This document shows, one piece after another, positions 30,513 through 41,215 of a stretch of DNA of 62,813 bases (position 1 is the first letter of the stretch; every line of letters begins with the position of its first letter). The notes beneath the pieces were generated by a model. The model saw nothing but the letters and a program-made list of their open reading frames with translations, ran no database searches and had not been told where the DNA came from. Where the stretch lies: assembly GCA_903953935.1 (NCBI GenBank), contig CAJBLF010000020.1, forward strand, positions 1-62,813. Direction: 5' to 3'. Both the position numbers and the translations under genes were made by a program. Origin of the DNA: an uncultured bacterium. GTDB taxonomy: Bacteria; Patescibacteriota; Gracilibacteria; Absconditabacterales; Absconditicoccaceae.

Positions 30513-31493
30513 ATGAAAAAACTTCTCCGAATTCTATGAATCATAGTTGTCCTCGTTGTTGCTTTCTTTGTGATTACAACACAGACTCCACGATTTAAAG
30601 ATACTCCAACGGTTGCACTAGCAAATCCTGCGTCCGTCTACTGCCAGCAACAAAGCGGAACACTAGAAATTGTTTCCGATGCAAGTGGTGCTCAATCATG
30701 AATATGTCATTTATCTGGTTGAGTTGATTGTGAAGAACGAGCATATATGAGAGGCGAATGTCCTGTGTTTGTAGATACAGATAATCAACCCAAAGAAGAT
30801 ATTCCTGTAGGTTGGGAATCTTGTGATTTTAATGAGACATATGAAATCATAAATGCAAATGATCGTACTCAATGGATATCAACACCCCTCACCTGTAGTT
30901 CCTGATCACTATTACATTTTACCAAGATAGAAGAAGATAAACAGGGTATGGGTGTCAAAGTAGACCTCTACGATACTACTACGAAGATATTTGCTGGATT
31001 TCCTGCATCGTTCAATGCTATTTGAGATCAATGATTGACCAAACTTTATTACCAGCCAGAAAAAAAACTACTGTACCGAGAGGAGTGGTGATGAGATGTA
31101 TGTTATGGAATCACCAAACTTTTTCTCTATGATTTCGGTATGCAGAAATATCTTTTTTCAGGAATAAATGAAACCCTAGAATATGATACCGTAACATTAA
31201 CTAATCAACAGGGCAATCTTCATATGCAGTGACCTATCCCACTATGATGATTGAATACTCAAGTAAGTTTTGATGGACTACAAGCTACATACAATGGTAA
31301 TACATCATATATCTACAAACTTCCCCAAGCGGTATCTTTCACCTATGAAGGATGCTGAGGAGATCTTCCGTATTCATTATGAATGACCTTTGATTTATCG
31401 ACACTTACCGTTGCTATAAGCGATACCTACAAAAAAATTATCTATAATATTTATGACCTATCCAATCCAACAACAATAGAAGATATACAATAG
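30513..31493 (+). CDS. Exported DUF333-domain protein, paralogue 4 (326 aa)
   Basis: A signal/anchor segment (about residues 5-22) precedes a short DUF333 module ('LANPASVYCQQQSGTLEI', 'CHLSGGVDCEERAYMRGEC'), as in the previous gene, followed by a beta-rich C-terminal domain of unknown type. UGA glycines are frequent, including in the DUF333 motif. It ends the tandem set, 31 bases after the previous gene. Confidence 0.75.
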
Positions 31494-31560
31494 TTGATGC
31501 AACATTTTTACATAACGACAAATGCACTGCTAAATAGAAGAGGAAAATAATTCAACTACA

Positions 31561-31616
31561 TGTCTCCCTGCCAGGGGAGATGTCCGCCGATGCGGACAGA
31601 GGGGCTGAAACCCCGG
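31561..31616. repeat. GC-rich palindromic repeat, partial copy 3
   Basis: Contains CTCCCTG-CCAGGGGAG and GTCCGC/GCGGAC hairpins identical in design to part of copy 2 (about 26029-26068). Confidence 0.75.
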
Positions 31617-31646
31617 CTACACTAGCTTTATACCTTTTAAAACAAC

Positions 31647-33083
31647 ATGGAACAGATTATCTGAAATTCATTCCTCGATACTTACTTCGATGAAACAACG
31701 ATGTCACTTCATATCAAGGAAGGGCGTCCTCTACTAAGAAAAAAGGGTATGCCAGGAAATCGGAAACCAGAACTTGATACAAAATCTATGAACAGCGAAG
31801 AGATGAAAGCATTTATCAGTAGTATCTATGCGGAGATAGAAAGCAGAGACGACGGATTTATGGAGATTGATAGAAAGCTTTCCAAAGTCTTACAGCTCGG
31901 CCCGTATAGAATAGTAATTGTCTATCCTCCCCTTTCTGATGGATTGGAGATGACGATTGTCAAACCGATTAAAAAATTAGTAATGGATGATTATCACCTC
32001 GAAAAAGATGTCTTCGATTTATTGAGAAATGACGCTAAAGGTATTTTGATTTCATGATCACCAGGAAGTGGAAAAACCACCTTCGCTCAAGCGCTTATTG
32101 ATGTCTACCATAAAGACAACCACATTATCAAGACACTTGAATCACCTCGTGATTTACTTGTATCAGACGATATCGTACAATATAGTTTCACCTATGGAAC
32201 CCATGATGAAGTAAGAGATATCTTATTATTATCGAGACCTGATTATACGATTTATGACGAGGTAAGAAACAAAAGTGATTTCGAATTATACAAAGACTTG
32301 AGATTGACGGGTATCGGTTTAGTGGGAGTTATCCATGCAACCAGAGCCGTGGATAGTATCCAGAGATTTCTAGGGACTATCGAAATGGGAATCATTCCCC
32401 AAGTTATCGATACGGTCATCTATATAAACAAATGAGTGATTGAACAAATATATACCTTGCAGCTTACGGTCAAAGTTCCTGAGGGAATGGAGTCAGAAGA
32501 TCTCGCAAGACCCGTCATTGTCATCACAAGTTTCCTTACTAAACAAGTAGAATACGAAATCTATACCTTCGGAGAACAGATAGTTGTCATGCCACTTATT
32601 GGCGATATGCACGAAGAAGGAAAACTTCAGAGCAAAGGAAAATCAACAATATCTGAATATGCAAAAAACACGATTACACAAAAACTTCAGCAACTCTTGC
32701 CTTGTGATTTCTTACTCAAGATTAAGTGATCTTCCAATCTCGATATCTATGTCCCAGAAGAATCTAAGGGTCGTATCATCGGAAAGGCATGAGCCAATAT
32801 CACCAACCTAGAAAAAGATATGAAGCTCAAGATCAACCTCAAAAGCTTTGATGAACTTCCACTTCTCGATGTAAAGACCGAAATCAATGGAGGAAAGAAA
32901 AATAATATCACTGACATTCTCTTCCCGATTGAATTTGCTAACCAAAATATTTGCTTTTTGATTGAAGATGAAATCGCTTACTTCACCGCAGATGCTCGTG
33001 GTGTCGTGACCATCAAAGCCAAAGAATTGGTAAAGACTATGAATAGAAAATGATTTGTTATCGTAGATAGCAGTAAGTTATAA
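31647..33083 (+). CDS. PilT/VirB11-like ATPase with KH domain (478 aa)
   Basis: The N-terminal '[18 protein letters not shown]' segment and the P-loop '[14 protein letters not shown]' (about residues 133-146) followed by '[14 protein letters not shown]' resemble the secretion-type ATPase core found in archaeal PIN-ATPase-KH proteins, here without the PIN domain. A KH domain follows near the end ('[20 protein letters not shown]'), which binds RNA. UGA encodes the Gly just before SPGSGKT. The order ATPase then KH fits the archaeal-type 'PilT-like with KH' proteins also seen in candidate-phylum bacteria; RNA processing or ribosome function is a guess. Confidence 0.8.
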
Positions 33084-33089
33084 ATTGAA

Positions 33090-33206
33090 ACGTTCCTCCT
33101 TTACCTAAAGGAGGTGTTCGCCTAGGCGAACGGAGGATTTCGTAACTAAGTAAAATCTCCCATCCGCCTAGGCGGATCCCCCCTCTTTACAACAAAGAGG
33201 GAACAA
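33090..33206. repeat. GC-rich palindromic repeat, copy 4
   Basis: A CCTCCTTT/AAAGGAGG hairpin is followed by two palindromes with CGCCTAGGCG cores. The ends GTTCCTCCTTT and AAAGAGGGAAC pair with one another apart from one or two changes. Confidence 0.75.
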
Positions 33207-33256
33207 CAAAAAAAAAAAACGACATTACCCCTTTTAGCTTTTCATTGTATTGTAGT

Positions 33257-34663
33257 ATGAACAATTTTCATTTCTCAAAAATTATTGCCGGTGTAGGACC
33301 GACGTTAGCAAAAGAAACTGTGCTCTCAAAAGTCATCAACATGGTTGATATCTTTAGAATCTCTTTGTCTGGTGGATTCGACGATAATAATAAAAAATAT
33401 ATCGATACTATTATGAAGTTAGACAATAGTAAAACTATTATGATGGAGACGAGAGGTTCAGACATCAGAGTAAAAAACGTCTTGGATATCAAGGTTAAAG
33501 CCAAACAAACTATAGAGATCGAATATAGTGAATATGCACAAGAACACGATAAAAGAATTTTTGTCGATGCATCGTTTCTTAGAGAATTGAAGGTTGGTCA
33601 ACTTATCAAGTTTCAACAAAGTGGCGTCGTGATAAAAGTAAAATCCAATAAAGAACATGCGACAATGTGTGAAGTAGTTGAAGGTGGATGGATCATTCAG
33701 TTTGATAGAGTGTTTTTTCATAATTATGATCTCGATCTCCCCTTCCTCGGTGAAAGAGACAAAAAAGATATCTTACGATGATTGGAATATGGTGTGCATG
33801 TTATGGCTCCTTCATTGGTCAAAACAAGAGATGATATTATAGAACTCAAAGATTTCTTGAAGACTAAAAATGCTGGCAACATGAAAATCCTTGCGAAAAT
33901 AGAAACCGAAGAAGCTTTGGAAAACATAGATGAACTCTTGGATATCTCAGATGGATTGATTTTCATCTTCGAAAAGATTGAGAAAGCTATGAAAACAATG
34001 AAACTTACCGAAGAGATGCTTATCAAAAAATGTAAAATATTAGGTAAGCCCGCTATCGTCACCTTTGTAGGTAAAATTGAAAAAAATAAATATCAACTCA
34101 TCAACGAGTTACGATTAAAAAGATTTTCCAATCGAGCAGCTGATGGATATATGCTTGATACCTTGCTTCAAGAAGATGATCCGCTAAAAGTTATTACCGA
34201 ACTTTCTGATACTTTGGATACATTAGAACTGAAGATTGCACCACAAGAACTTGTTCGTTTCTATGCTAACAATGAATTTATGGTCAGAGATTATATCTTG
34301 TACAACGCACATAGAGCTACTCAAGAAGTCGATGTGAGAGCATTGGTATTGTATACGGAGAACTGATATTCCGCAGGAAGGTTATCAAGTCTCAAACCGA
34401 GAGTACCTATCATAGCCTTCACCAAGAGCGATGAAAATTACAGATATCTCAATATGCTTCGAGGCGTCAGAGGATATAAAATTTCCCAATCATTTAGTTA
34501 TGAAAATCTCAAAAGAATTGGAAAAGAGATGATCAGAATTATATTCAAAGGAAATATTTCACTTGACGATAAAATTATCATAGTACAAGCCAACGAAAAT
34601 ATCGGCGATGAAAAGACAGGTATGATCAACGGTTTGGAGCTGTATAAGTTTAAGAATATTTAA
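33257..34663 (+). CDS. Degenerate pyruvate-kinase-like protein (468 aa)
   Basis: It follows pyruvate kinase from end to end: 'FSKIIAGVGPTLAKETVL' (first strand), 'RISLSGG' where active enzymes have RLNFSHG, 'METRGSDIRVKN' for the DTKGPEIR segment, a B-domain, 'KILAKIETEEALENIDELL' with the catalytic Lys and Glu, 'SDGLIFIF' where the ARGDLG signature should be, 'AADGYMLDT', and the C-domain 'KPRVPIIAFTKSD'. Loss of the Asn/His of the first loop and of ARGDLG makes ordinary catalysis doubtful. Two UGA codons encode glycines. It may be a diverged enzyme or a regulatory pseudoenzyme. The usual ATG is at 33257; one four codons earlier is possible. Confidence 0.75.
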
Positions 34664-34667
34664 ATAA

Positions 34668-34722
34668 AAATGGAAACGTGGAAAGGTGAAAAGTTGAGAG
34701 TTGAGGGTGGAGAGTGTATAAG
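34668..34722. repeat. Purine-rich degenerate repeat array
   Basis: GGAAACGTGGAAAGGTG and GAGAGTTGAGGGTGGAG units directly after the pyruvate-kinase-like gene. Confidence 0.65.
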
Positions 34723-34808
34723 TAAATAGTAAATAAATATTTTAGAGTATAAAAAAGTCTGCTCGTGGTGAGTGGATTTTTTTTATAATAAAAACTTACA
34801 TTTTGAAT

Positions 34809-34968
34809 GTCGCCATCACGAAAGCAGCGTGAAAAGTAGGTCGAGAAGGCAACGTATTTGTATATGATACAATTCCCAACGTAATATTCCCCTGATGGTG
34901 ACGAGGGGTTTTTTGGTTTCTTTTTGGTCCTGGTAGCCAAAAAGAAACGCCCAGCCGGCGAGGCGATA
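34809..34968. repeat. TIR element, copy C (opposite orientation)
   Basis: Bounded by GTCGCCATCA (34809-34818) and TGATGGTGAC (34893-34902), then a GGTTTCTTTTTGG hairpin with arms pairing across 34915-34948 and a CGCC/GGCG unit. Sequence between the ends is diverged from copies A and B, but the layout is the same. With the array at 34668 it accounts for much of the 34664-35224 gap. Confidence 0.75.
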
Positions 34969-35068
34969 AAAAAGAAAGAAAAAGGCTTTTTTTGTTTATA
35001 AAAAACACCATCCCAAATTGTGCTTATAACATACATTTTTCTTACAATTTTTTTTAACGAATTTTCCG

Positions 35069-35096
35069 TTGCAATACCCCCCTGTTACTATATATA
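35069..35096 (+). promoter_or_regulatory. Probable promoter of nrdD
   Basis: TTGCAA (35069-35074) and TATATA (35091-35096) lie 16 bases apart. The -10 falls inside the first NrdR-type box, so a bound repressor would block it. Confidence 0.5.
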
Positions 35097-35133
35097 GTGT
35101 TCACAATCAATTTGATACCACAATATATTGTGT
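35085..35133. promoter_or_regulatory. Two NrdR-type boxes upstream of nrdD
   Basis: TTACTATATATAGTGT (35085-35100) and CCACAATATATTGTGT (35118-35133) both match the NrdR consensus ACACWATATATWGTGT at nearly every position. Their starts are 33 bp apart, close to the usual three-turn spacing for the ATP/dATP-responsive repressor NrdR. NrdR itself is not in the window. Confidence 0.75.
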
Positions 35134-35224
35134 ATTCTATATACTTTCTATAAATTGTAAATACAAAAATACTTATTAAAAAAGCTACTCCATCTTTTTT
35201 ATCATATAACACGATTTTGTAAGC

Positions 35225-37435
35225 ATGGCTATCTATAAAGTAAGGAAAAGGAATTGAGCGATTATCGATTTTGATATCAACAAAATAGAACATGCTATCA
35301 AAAAAGCAATAGAGGCTGTTGGCGGAACAGATTTCAAGGACGTGCCAGGGCTTGCAAAAAAAGTTAGTAAAGAAGTAGAAAAAAAGGTAGGAAAAGAAAT
35401 TCCCAATGTAGAAGCAATACAAGATACCGTGGAACAAATCTTGGTAAAAGAAGGCCATGATACTGTTGCTAAGGCATATATCTTATACCGCCAAAAAAGA
35501 TCTGAATCGAGAGCACAAGAAAGTGTCGTCGTTGAAGTAGGAAAGACCATGGATGAGTACTTGGATCAAAGTGACTGGAGAGTAAACGCAAATAGTAACC
35601 AATGATATTCACTTGGAGGACTTATTTTAAATATCTCAGGTAAGGTAATTGCCAACTATTGGCTAAGTCACGTCTATCCTGCTGATATTGGTACAGCACA
35701 TAGAACAGGAGATTTCCACATTCATGATCTCGATATGTTTTCATGATACTGTGCAGGACGAAGTTTGAGACAATTACTCGAAGAAGGATTCAATGGATTG
35801 ACCAATAGAGTACAATCAGCTCCACCAAAAAATCTTCAAGCTGCCGTCAATCAAATGATTAATTTCTTCTGAACCCTTCAAAATGAATGGGCTTGAGCAC
35901 AAGCATTTTCTTCTTTCGATACCTACTTGGCTCCCTTTGTACATAAATATAGAGTAGAACAAGAAAAGGAACTCGATGATATGGGGATGAAATTTGAAAG
36001 TCCTGAAGCAAAAAAAACATTTGTAAATAAAAAAGTATACAAATACGTTACCCAACAGATGCAAAACTTTATCTTTGGATTAAATGTTCCTTCACGCTGG
36101 GGAACACAGACGCCGTTTACCAACATCACGCTAGATTGGACCTGTCCCGAAGATTTGAAAGAAAAATCATTGATGCTTTGAGGTATAGAAAAGTGATATT
36201 ATCCAAAGAAATTCAGTGAGCTCGAAGAAGAGATGAAGCTTATCAATAGAGTTCTTATTGAAGTATATACCGCAGGAGATTGGACAGGATCAGTATTTAC
36301 TTTTCCTATCCCTACCTACAATGTAACTGAAGACTTTCCACGAGATGATCCAGATATAGACCTTCTCTTTGAAATGACAGCAAAATATGGAATCCCGTAT
36401 TTCCAAAACTTCGTAGGATCACAATTCAAAGTAACGAAAGACAAAGACGGTAATGTAAGCAAAGTAGATAATCCTGACGCCTATAAACCAGGAGCAGTAA
36501 GATCAATGTGTTGTAGATTACAGCTTGACCTTACTCAGCTTGAGAAAAGATGATGAGGGCTCTTTGGATCAGCAGAAATGACGGGTTCTATCTGAGTTGT
36601 GACCATCAATATGGCAAGAATCGGATACAACTTCAAGGGAGATAAAGAAGGATTCAAAAATCAGGTTCGTTATCTGATGAATTTGGCAAAAATATCGCTT
36701 GAACTCAAAAGGAAAGAGATTACAAAACGGTTAGACGCATGATTGTATCCATACACCAAAAGATATCTTCATTCATTCAGAAACCACTTCTCTACTATCG
36801 GACTCAATGGTATGAACGAAGCTATTCAAAACTTCACCAATGGTAAGGAAGATATTACTACAGAAGCTGGTAAGAAATTTGCAACGGAAATACTCGACTT
36901 CATGAGAGATGCCTTGAAACAATATCAAGAAGAGACAGAAAACCTCTACAATCTTGAAGCGACACCTGCAGAATGAACTACCTATAGATTCGCTAAAGAA
37001 GATAGAAAACAGATACCAGAAATCATCCAAGCAGGAACACACGATGCACCATATTATACCAATTCAACACAACTTCCTGTAGGATATACCGATGATCCAT
37101 TTGAAGCTTTAGAACAACAAAACGATCTACAATGTAAATATACCGGAGGAACTGTTCTTCATCTCTATATGGGAGAAAGAGTATCCAACGCCCAAGCATG
37201 TAAACAGTTGGTTAAAAAAGTTATCTCAAATTATCAGTTACCTTACATCACTATATCACCGGTTTTCTCTATCTGTCCAAAGCATGGATATGTAGTCGGA
37301 GAACATGATTATTGTCCAAAGTGTGATAAAGAACTTGGATATTCATGAGACGAATTCAATATCGATATCAGACAAAAACACACATCAGACCCAGATAAAC
37401 TCAGAATCATTAGAGAAAAACAATTTCAAGACTAA
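35225..37435 (+). CDS. nrdD: Anaerobic ribonucleoside-triphosphate reductase large part, lacking its glycyl-radical domain (736 aa)
   Basis: Class III ribonucleotide reductase makes deoxynucleotides anaerobically. An ATP-cone opens the protein ('KRNGAIIDFDINKIEHAI', one UGA), then the core has 'HIHDLDMFSGYCAGRSL' with the active-site Cys, 'MCCRLQLDLTQLEKRGGG' and 'SAEMTGSIGVVTINMARIGY'. The zinc region is 'CPKHGYVVGEHDYCPKCDKEL'. The protein stops ('EKQFQD') without the C-terminal glycyl-radical loop, which is on the next 75-codon gene. More than twenty UGA codons encode glycines. NrdR-type boxes and a promoter lie upstream. Activity would need the next polypeptide and the NrdG-like protein. 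Confidence 0.95.
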
Positions 37436-37465
37436 TCCCCTTTTATCTTCTTAATTTTTGTCGCC

Positions 37466-37693
37466 ATGCAAACATTCTTCAACAAAGACGGACAGGAAAT
37501 CCACAGAACTCCATGCCAAGTATTTACTCGTGTAATGGGATATCTTAGACCAGTAAGTCATTACAATATCGGTAAAAAATCAGAATTTTATAGCAGAAAA
37601 TACTTTGATGAAGGAAAGACCGCTAACTCAACATTTGTAAGACAATTTGGACAACAAGTATTTGTAGGTGGATGAGCATGTGGATGCAACTAA
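37466..37693 (+). CDS. Separate glycyl-radical domain of NrdD (75 aa)
   Basis: The sequence 'CQVFTRVMGYLRPVSHYNIG' followed by 'KKSEFYSRKYF' is the C-terminal glycyl-radical segment of NrdD (RVxGYLRP...GK..EF..RK), normally part of the same chain. The Gly in RVMGYL would carry the stored radical made by NrdG. The gene starts 30 bases after the nrdD stop and lies in the same frame, so readthrough of UAA would create a fusion, but the linker is not NrdD-like. A Gly/Cys-rich tail 'GGGACGCN' (one UGA) ends it. The protein most likely docks onto NrdD in trans, much as GrcA repairs PflB. Confidence 0.85.
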
Positions 37694-37721
37694 GATCAAT
37701 TTAGTTACAAAAAAACAAGGC

Positions 37722-38189
37722 ATGGTAGAAAACAATACTATAGGAGTTGGATTTGGAGTTATGATTCTCAGAAATGGGAAAGTTCTTCTTGGTCAAAGGC
37801 ATATGGATCCAGCCAAAGCCGATTCCGAACTTCATGGCGAATGAACACGAACGATGCCATGAGGAAAAATGCATTTCCATGAAAGTTTCGAAGATACCTG
37901 TTATCGTGAAACACTCGAAGAGACAGGATTGAATATCAACAAAGATACGATAAAGATTATAAGTATAACTAATGATATAGTGCCAGATAAACATTTTGTG
38001 ACCATTGGATTTTTATCAGAAGATGTTGTCGGAGAAGCTCAAGTCATGGAGCCAGATGAAATCACTCAATGGAAACGATTTGATCTCAATGACCTTCCTA
38101 CACCATTATTCTTTCCTAGTGAAAAGGTAATCAAAAATTATCTTGCGGGAACAATCTATATGAGAGACGCAGTAAAAGTTTGAATATAA
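37722..38189 (+). CDS. Nudix hydrolase (155 aa)
   Basis: The Nudix box is 'GGKMHFHESFEDTCYRETLE' then 'ETGL', with the REx2E-E-xG core (one UGA encodes the box Gly). It hydrolyses a nucleoside-diphosphate-linked substrate; in this operon, a role in (d)NTP cleaning is plausible. The ATG at 37722 is used; a GTG at the end of the preceding gene is an alternative. It ends 3 bases into a UAATG overlap with a short frame that is probably not a gene. Confidence 0.88.
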
Positions 38190-38253
38190 TGAAATCTTTT
38201 ACGACGTCGAACTTATGCCTATATGAATCGGTATAATCATTAACATAGACCTA

Positions 38254-38313
38254 AGTAAAGTTACAAAACAGAAACATAGAGAGAATATCTGTTTTATAAA
38301 GCTTTACTTTTTA
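38254..38313 (+). terminator. Large hairpin with T-run before the NrdG-like gene
   Basis: AGTAAAG/CTTTACT and AAAACAGA/TCTGTTTT pair in nested fashion, followed by T's. It sits between the Nudix gene and the GTG start at 38335, which argues against a longer N-terminus for NrdG. Confidence 0.65.
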
Positions 38314-38334
38314 TTTACTGGAAAAACACTAACC

Positions 38335-39045
38335 GTGAAGATTGCATGAATACAACAATCAACCATGATAGACTATCCAGGTAAAATCGCCTGTGTAGTT
38401 TTTACGCAATGATGCAATTTTCGCTGTCACTTTTGTCATAATCCTGAATGTGTATTACCCGAGAAGATGTTATTATTTCAAAATGACTTGATCCCTGAGG
38501 AAGCATTTTTCAATTTTCTAAAAGCGAGAAAATGATTGCTTGATGGCGTAAGTATATGTGGTGGAGAACCAACAATACGACCTGACCTGTATGACTTTGC
38601 CAAGAAAATAAAAGAGATGTGATTCTTAGTCAAGTTGGATACCAACGGCAGGGACTATCACATCGTCCAAAGAATGATTCAGGATAAAATTTTGGATTAT
38701 GTAGCGGTAGATCTAAAGCATTCAATGCATAGATATGAGGACGCTATCGGTCTTGCTCAGCCCCCAGAATTCTACAATAGTTTTCAGAAACTTTTACAAC
38801 TCTTGTTGGAGAGTAAAATAGACTATGAATACAGAACCACGATTGCAAAGGGGCTTCATACCGCTGACGATATTGAAAATATGGCCGTCTATATCAGAGG
38901 AGCTAAACATTACTATCTTCAGAATTATATCGGCGGAAATACCCTCGACCCAGATTTTTGAGGAACACCATTTACCGATGAAGAACTTGAAGAATTTAAA
39001 AAAATTGCTGAACGTCATGTCCAGCATTGCGAAATAAGAAAATAA
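38335..39045 (+). CDS. nrdG: Anaerobic ribonucleotide reductase activating protein, radical SAM (236 aa)
   Basis: Radical SAM protein that generates the glycyl radical on NrdD. It starts (GTG) 'VKIAGIQQSTMIDYPGKI', then 'TQGCNFRCHFCHNPEC' with the CxxxCxxC iron-sulfur motif, 'SICGGEPTIRPDLYDF' for SAM binding and 'KLDTNGR'. UGA encodes Gly in AGI and QGC. This resembles the NrdG-like TIGR02495 group, whose members start MKI.GI.K.SLIDYPGK, which fixes the GTG start; the upstream frame is interrupted by the hairpin and is rejected. It should act on the separate glycyl domain encoded two genes earlier. Confidence 0.92.
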
Positions 39046-39053
39046 TATTTTGT

Positions 39054-39554
39054 CTATTTTACGACAGGCATAGGAATCTGATCGTGAGGATATGATTGGT
39101 CTTTTTCGCCTTTTTCTTGCTCAGATTTTCACCATCTCCTTTTCAAAAATGAGGTGATTTTTTTTCGTATAGTTGCCTTCTTTTCTATAGACGACTTAGG
39201 TTTTCTACGTTCTGGTTTTTTTATCTTCAACTGTGTTTCTGGTAATGGCAACTTACGTCGACCATTATTATTCTTTACCCAATTATTATCTTTATCTCCC
39301 CGACCATGACCACCCCAATCACTATTGTCCTTGCCCCAATTATTCTGAGGATCAAACGTATCCAACTGTTTTTTGAATTCCTGTGCTTGATTATGTTGAT
39401 GTGCCTTTGTGTCAATTCTTTCTTGTTGGATGTGATTGTTCTCATGTCCTGTATCAGCAATATTTTTTCCTTCAGGAAATTCAGGAGTGTCCTCATGTAC
39501 AATCTCCTCTTGATCCAATACCTCTGTATTTTCATGTTCTCTTGATGTATTCAT
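39054..39554 (-). CDS. Low-complexity hydrophilic protein (166 aa)
   Basis: Asn/His/Gln/Gly-rich and charged, with a 'NNWGKDNSDWGGHGRGDKD' tract in the middle and a basic 'KPERRKPKSSIEKKATIRKK' region near the end; UGA encodes the Gly after KRRW. No family recognised and it is probably disordered. It ends 9 bases after the NrdG-like stop on the opposite strand. Confidence 0.6.
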
Positions 39555-39730
39555 ACTCTCTATTATCTAATAAATAGGTATAATAAGTATATTCACTTTT
39601 CTCTGTTTTTGCAAATATTGTACAAATATATTTTCATCAGATATTATTAAAAAAACGAACAATGATTGAAATATACACATATAGACTAGTATCGTAGTCT
39701 ATAAGAATACATTCATTTGCTCACTAGTAG

Positions 39731-40516
39731 TTATGTTGCGAAATGTTCTTTACAGTCTTTATATCCATCGAGATATGCCTTGTGCATATTTTTTTTGTTG
39801 ATATCTAGAATACTGAGTGGAATAGCTTTATAAAACAAATGATCAACATCTGACATAGTTTCTATGGTATGATTTCTGAGAAGAATTTCAAAAGAGACGG
39901 AAAGATTATGAAAAATTGTTTTTATTTTTTGATGCTCTTTAAATTTATTGAGTGCTATACCGATAATCTTATTGTTGGGATATTTCTTTTTTGCTCTATC
40001 TACAGGAAAGTTATTACTCGCTCATCCATCCATGAGGACATAATTTTGATACTGTACCACAGGAAATATCCCAGGTATTGCAATACTTCCAAGTAAGATA
40101 GGTATGAGGTCTCCTGTATCAAATAAACGAAACGTACCCGTATTAGTGTCTGTAGTTCAGATATATGTTTTTATTTTGAGGTCTGATAATCTATGAGGAA
40201 GATCTTGAGTAAATTTTTTTTCAAGATAATTGGGTCTTAATAAACTTTGTTTGGAGAAAATATTTATAGAAGAAAATCCAAAAGAACGCTCATCAAAAAA
40301 CATGTCGTAAATCTCTTGTGCAGAATATCCTGCTGACCAATAACTTCCTACAAGTGCTCATACACTCACGCCGTAGATTGCCTCTATTTTTTCTTTATAT
40401 CACAATTCTTCTAGTCATTTCAAAATCCCTAATGCATAAAATCCTCTGGTGCCTCATCATGAAATGACAAGTGTATATTTTTTCTTGCTGGAAGATAAGA
40501 ATGAAAAGAACTTCAT
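39731..40516 (-). CDS. Patatin-like phospholipase (261 aa)
   Basis: Serine lipid acyl hydrolase with a Ser-Asp dyad. The oxyanion box is 'LVISGGGTRGFYALGIL' (two glycines by UGA), the nucleophile elbow GVSVGAL (final Gly of GxSxG by UGA) and the Asp motif 'LMDGGASNNFP'. Bacterial patatins of this type hydrolyse phospholipids; no signal peptide is visible, so the protein may be cytosolic or exported by another route. Length is normal. Downstream is pduL on the same strand. Confidence 0.95.
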
Positions 40517-40574
40517 AAACGTAATGGAAAATTTAAAATCAATGAGTATGTATTATTTAATTGCTAGTTGTTTG

Positions 40575-41138
40575 TTATTTCGTCAGTTCCGCCCAATCAC
40601 CTGGTTTTACACCAGCAGCGTTTGCTTCTTCGATATCGATATGAAAATCGAGTGCGTAATCATCTCTAGACCTGACAGCAACATTTTCAAACATAACTCC
40701 TCTGACTCCTCATACATGGAGCTGTATAACATCACCATCTTGTATTCCCATTTCCTGTGCTTCCTTGACCGTACAATGCAAGTGTCTCTGTGACACCATA
40801 GCAAATGGACCATATACTTCTCCCACAGGTCAGAGGATTCTTATATATTCTAATCCGCTAATATCACCAGAGACTTTGATGGGTGCATTGATTCACAAGA
40901 CAAAATTATCACCAAGCATGATCTCTACTTGGGTAGTTTTTCTTGTCGGCCCAACTACTCTCACCTTTTCTATCTTTCATTTTTCTCATGATAAGGTAAC
41001 AGTTTCTTCACAGGCAAATTGTCCTGGCTGAGAAATATCCTTCAAAACCTTGAGTTCATATCATTTGCCAAACAACTTCTCTACGTCACTGGGAGAGAGA
41101 TGAATATGCCTATTGGAAATTCATAAAGGAATTCTCAT
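40575..41138 (-). CDS. pduL: PduL-type phosphate acyltransferase (187 aa)
   Basis: Transfers an acyl group between CoA and phosphate; replaces Pta in making acetate and ATP. Landmarks: 'GISNRHIHLSPSDVEKLFG' with the zinc His pair, 'DISQPGQFACEETVTL', 'VRVVGPTRKTTQVEI', 'LGINAPIKVSGDI', and the second His set in 'SQRHLHCTVKEA'. Multiple UGA glycines include that of GISNRH. It probably acts in acetyl-CoA to acetyl-phosphate conversion, as no microcompartment genes are present. Confidence 0.94.
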
Positions 41139-41215
41139 GAGAAATGATTAAACGATAAAATGATGAAACGACTAAACGACATGGGAATATATGCACATCT
41201 TTCAGTATAATTATG

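Noticed and set aside
34796-35036. Open frames across TIR element copy C
   Set aside because: They translate a structured repeat (for example a FWLPGPKRNQK-like peptide) that also occurs in the other copies; not genes.
38216-38334. N-terminal extension of the NrdG-like protein
   Set aside because: The frame is open from an ATG at 38216 but crosses a nested hairpin with T-run, and the family starts at MKI/VKI, so the GTG at 38335 is preferred.
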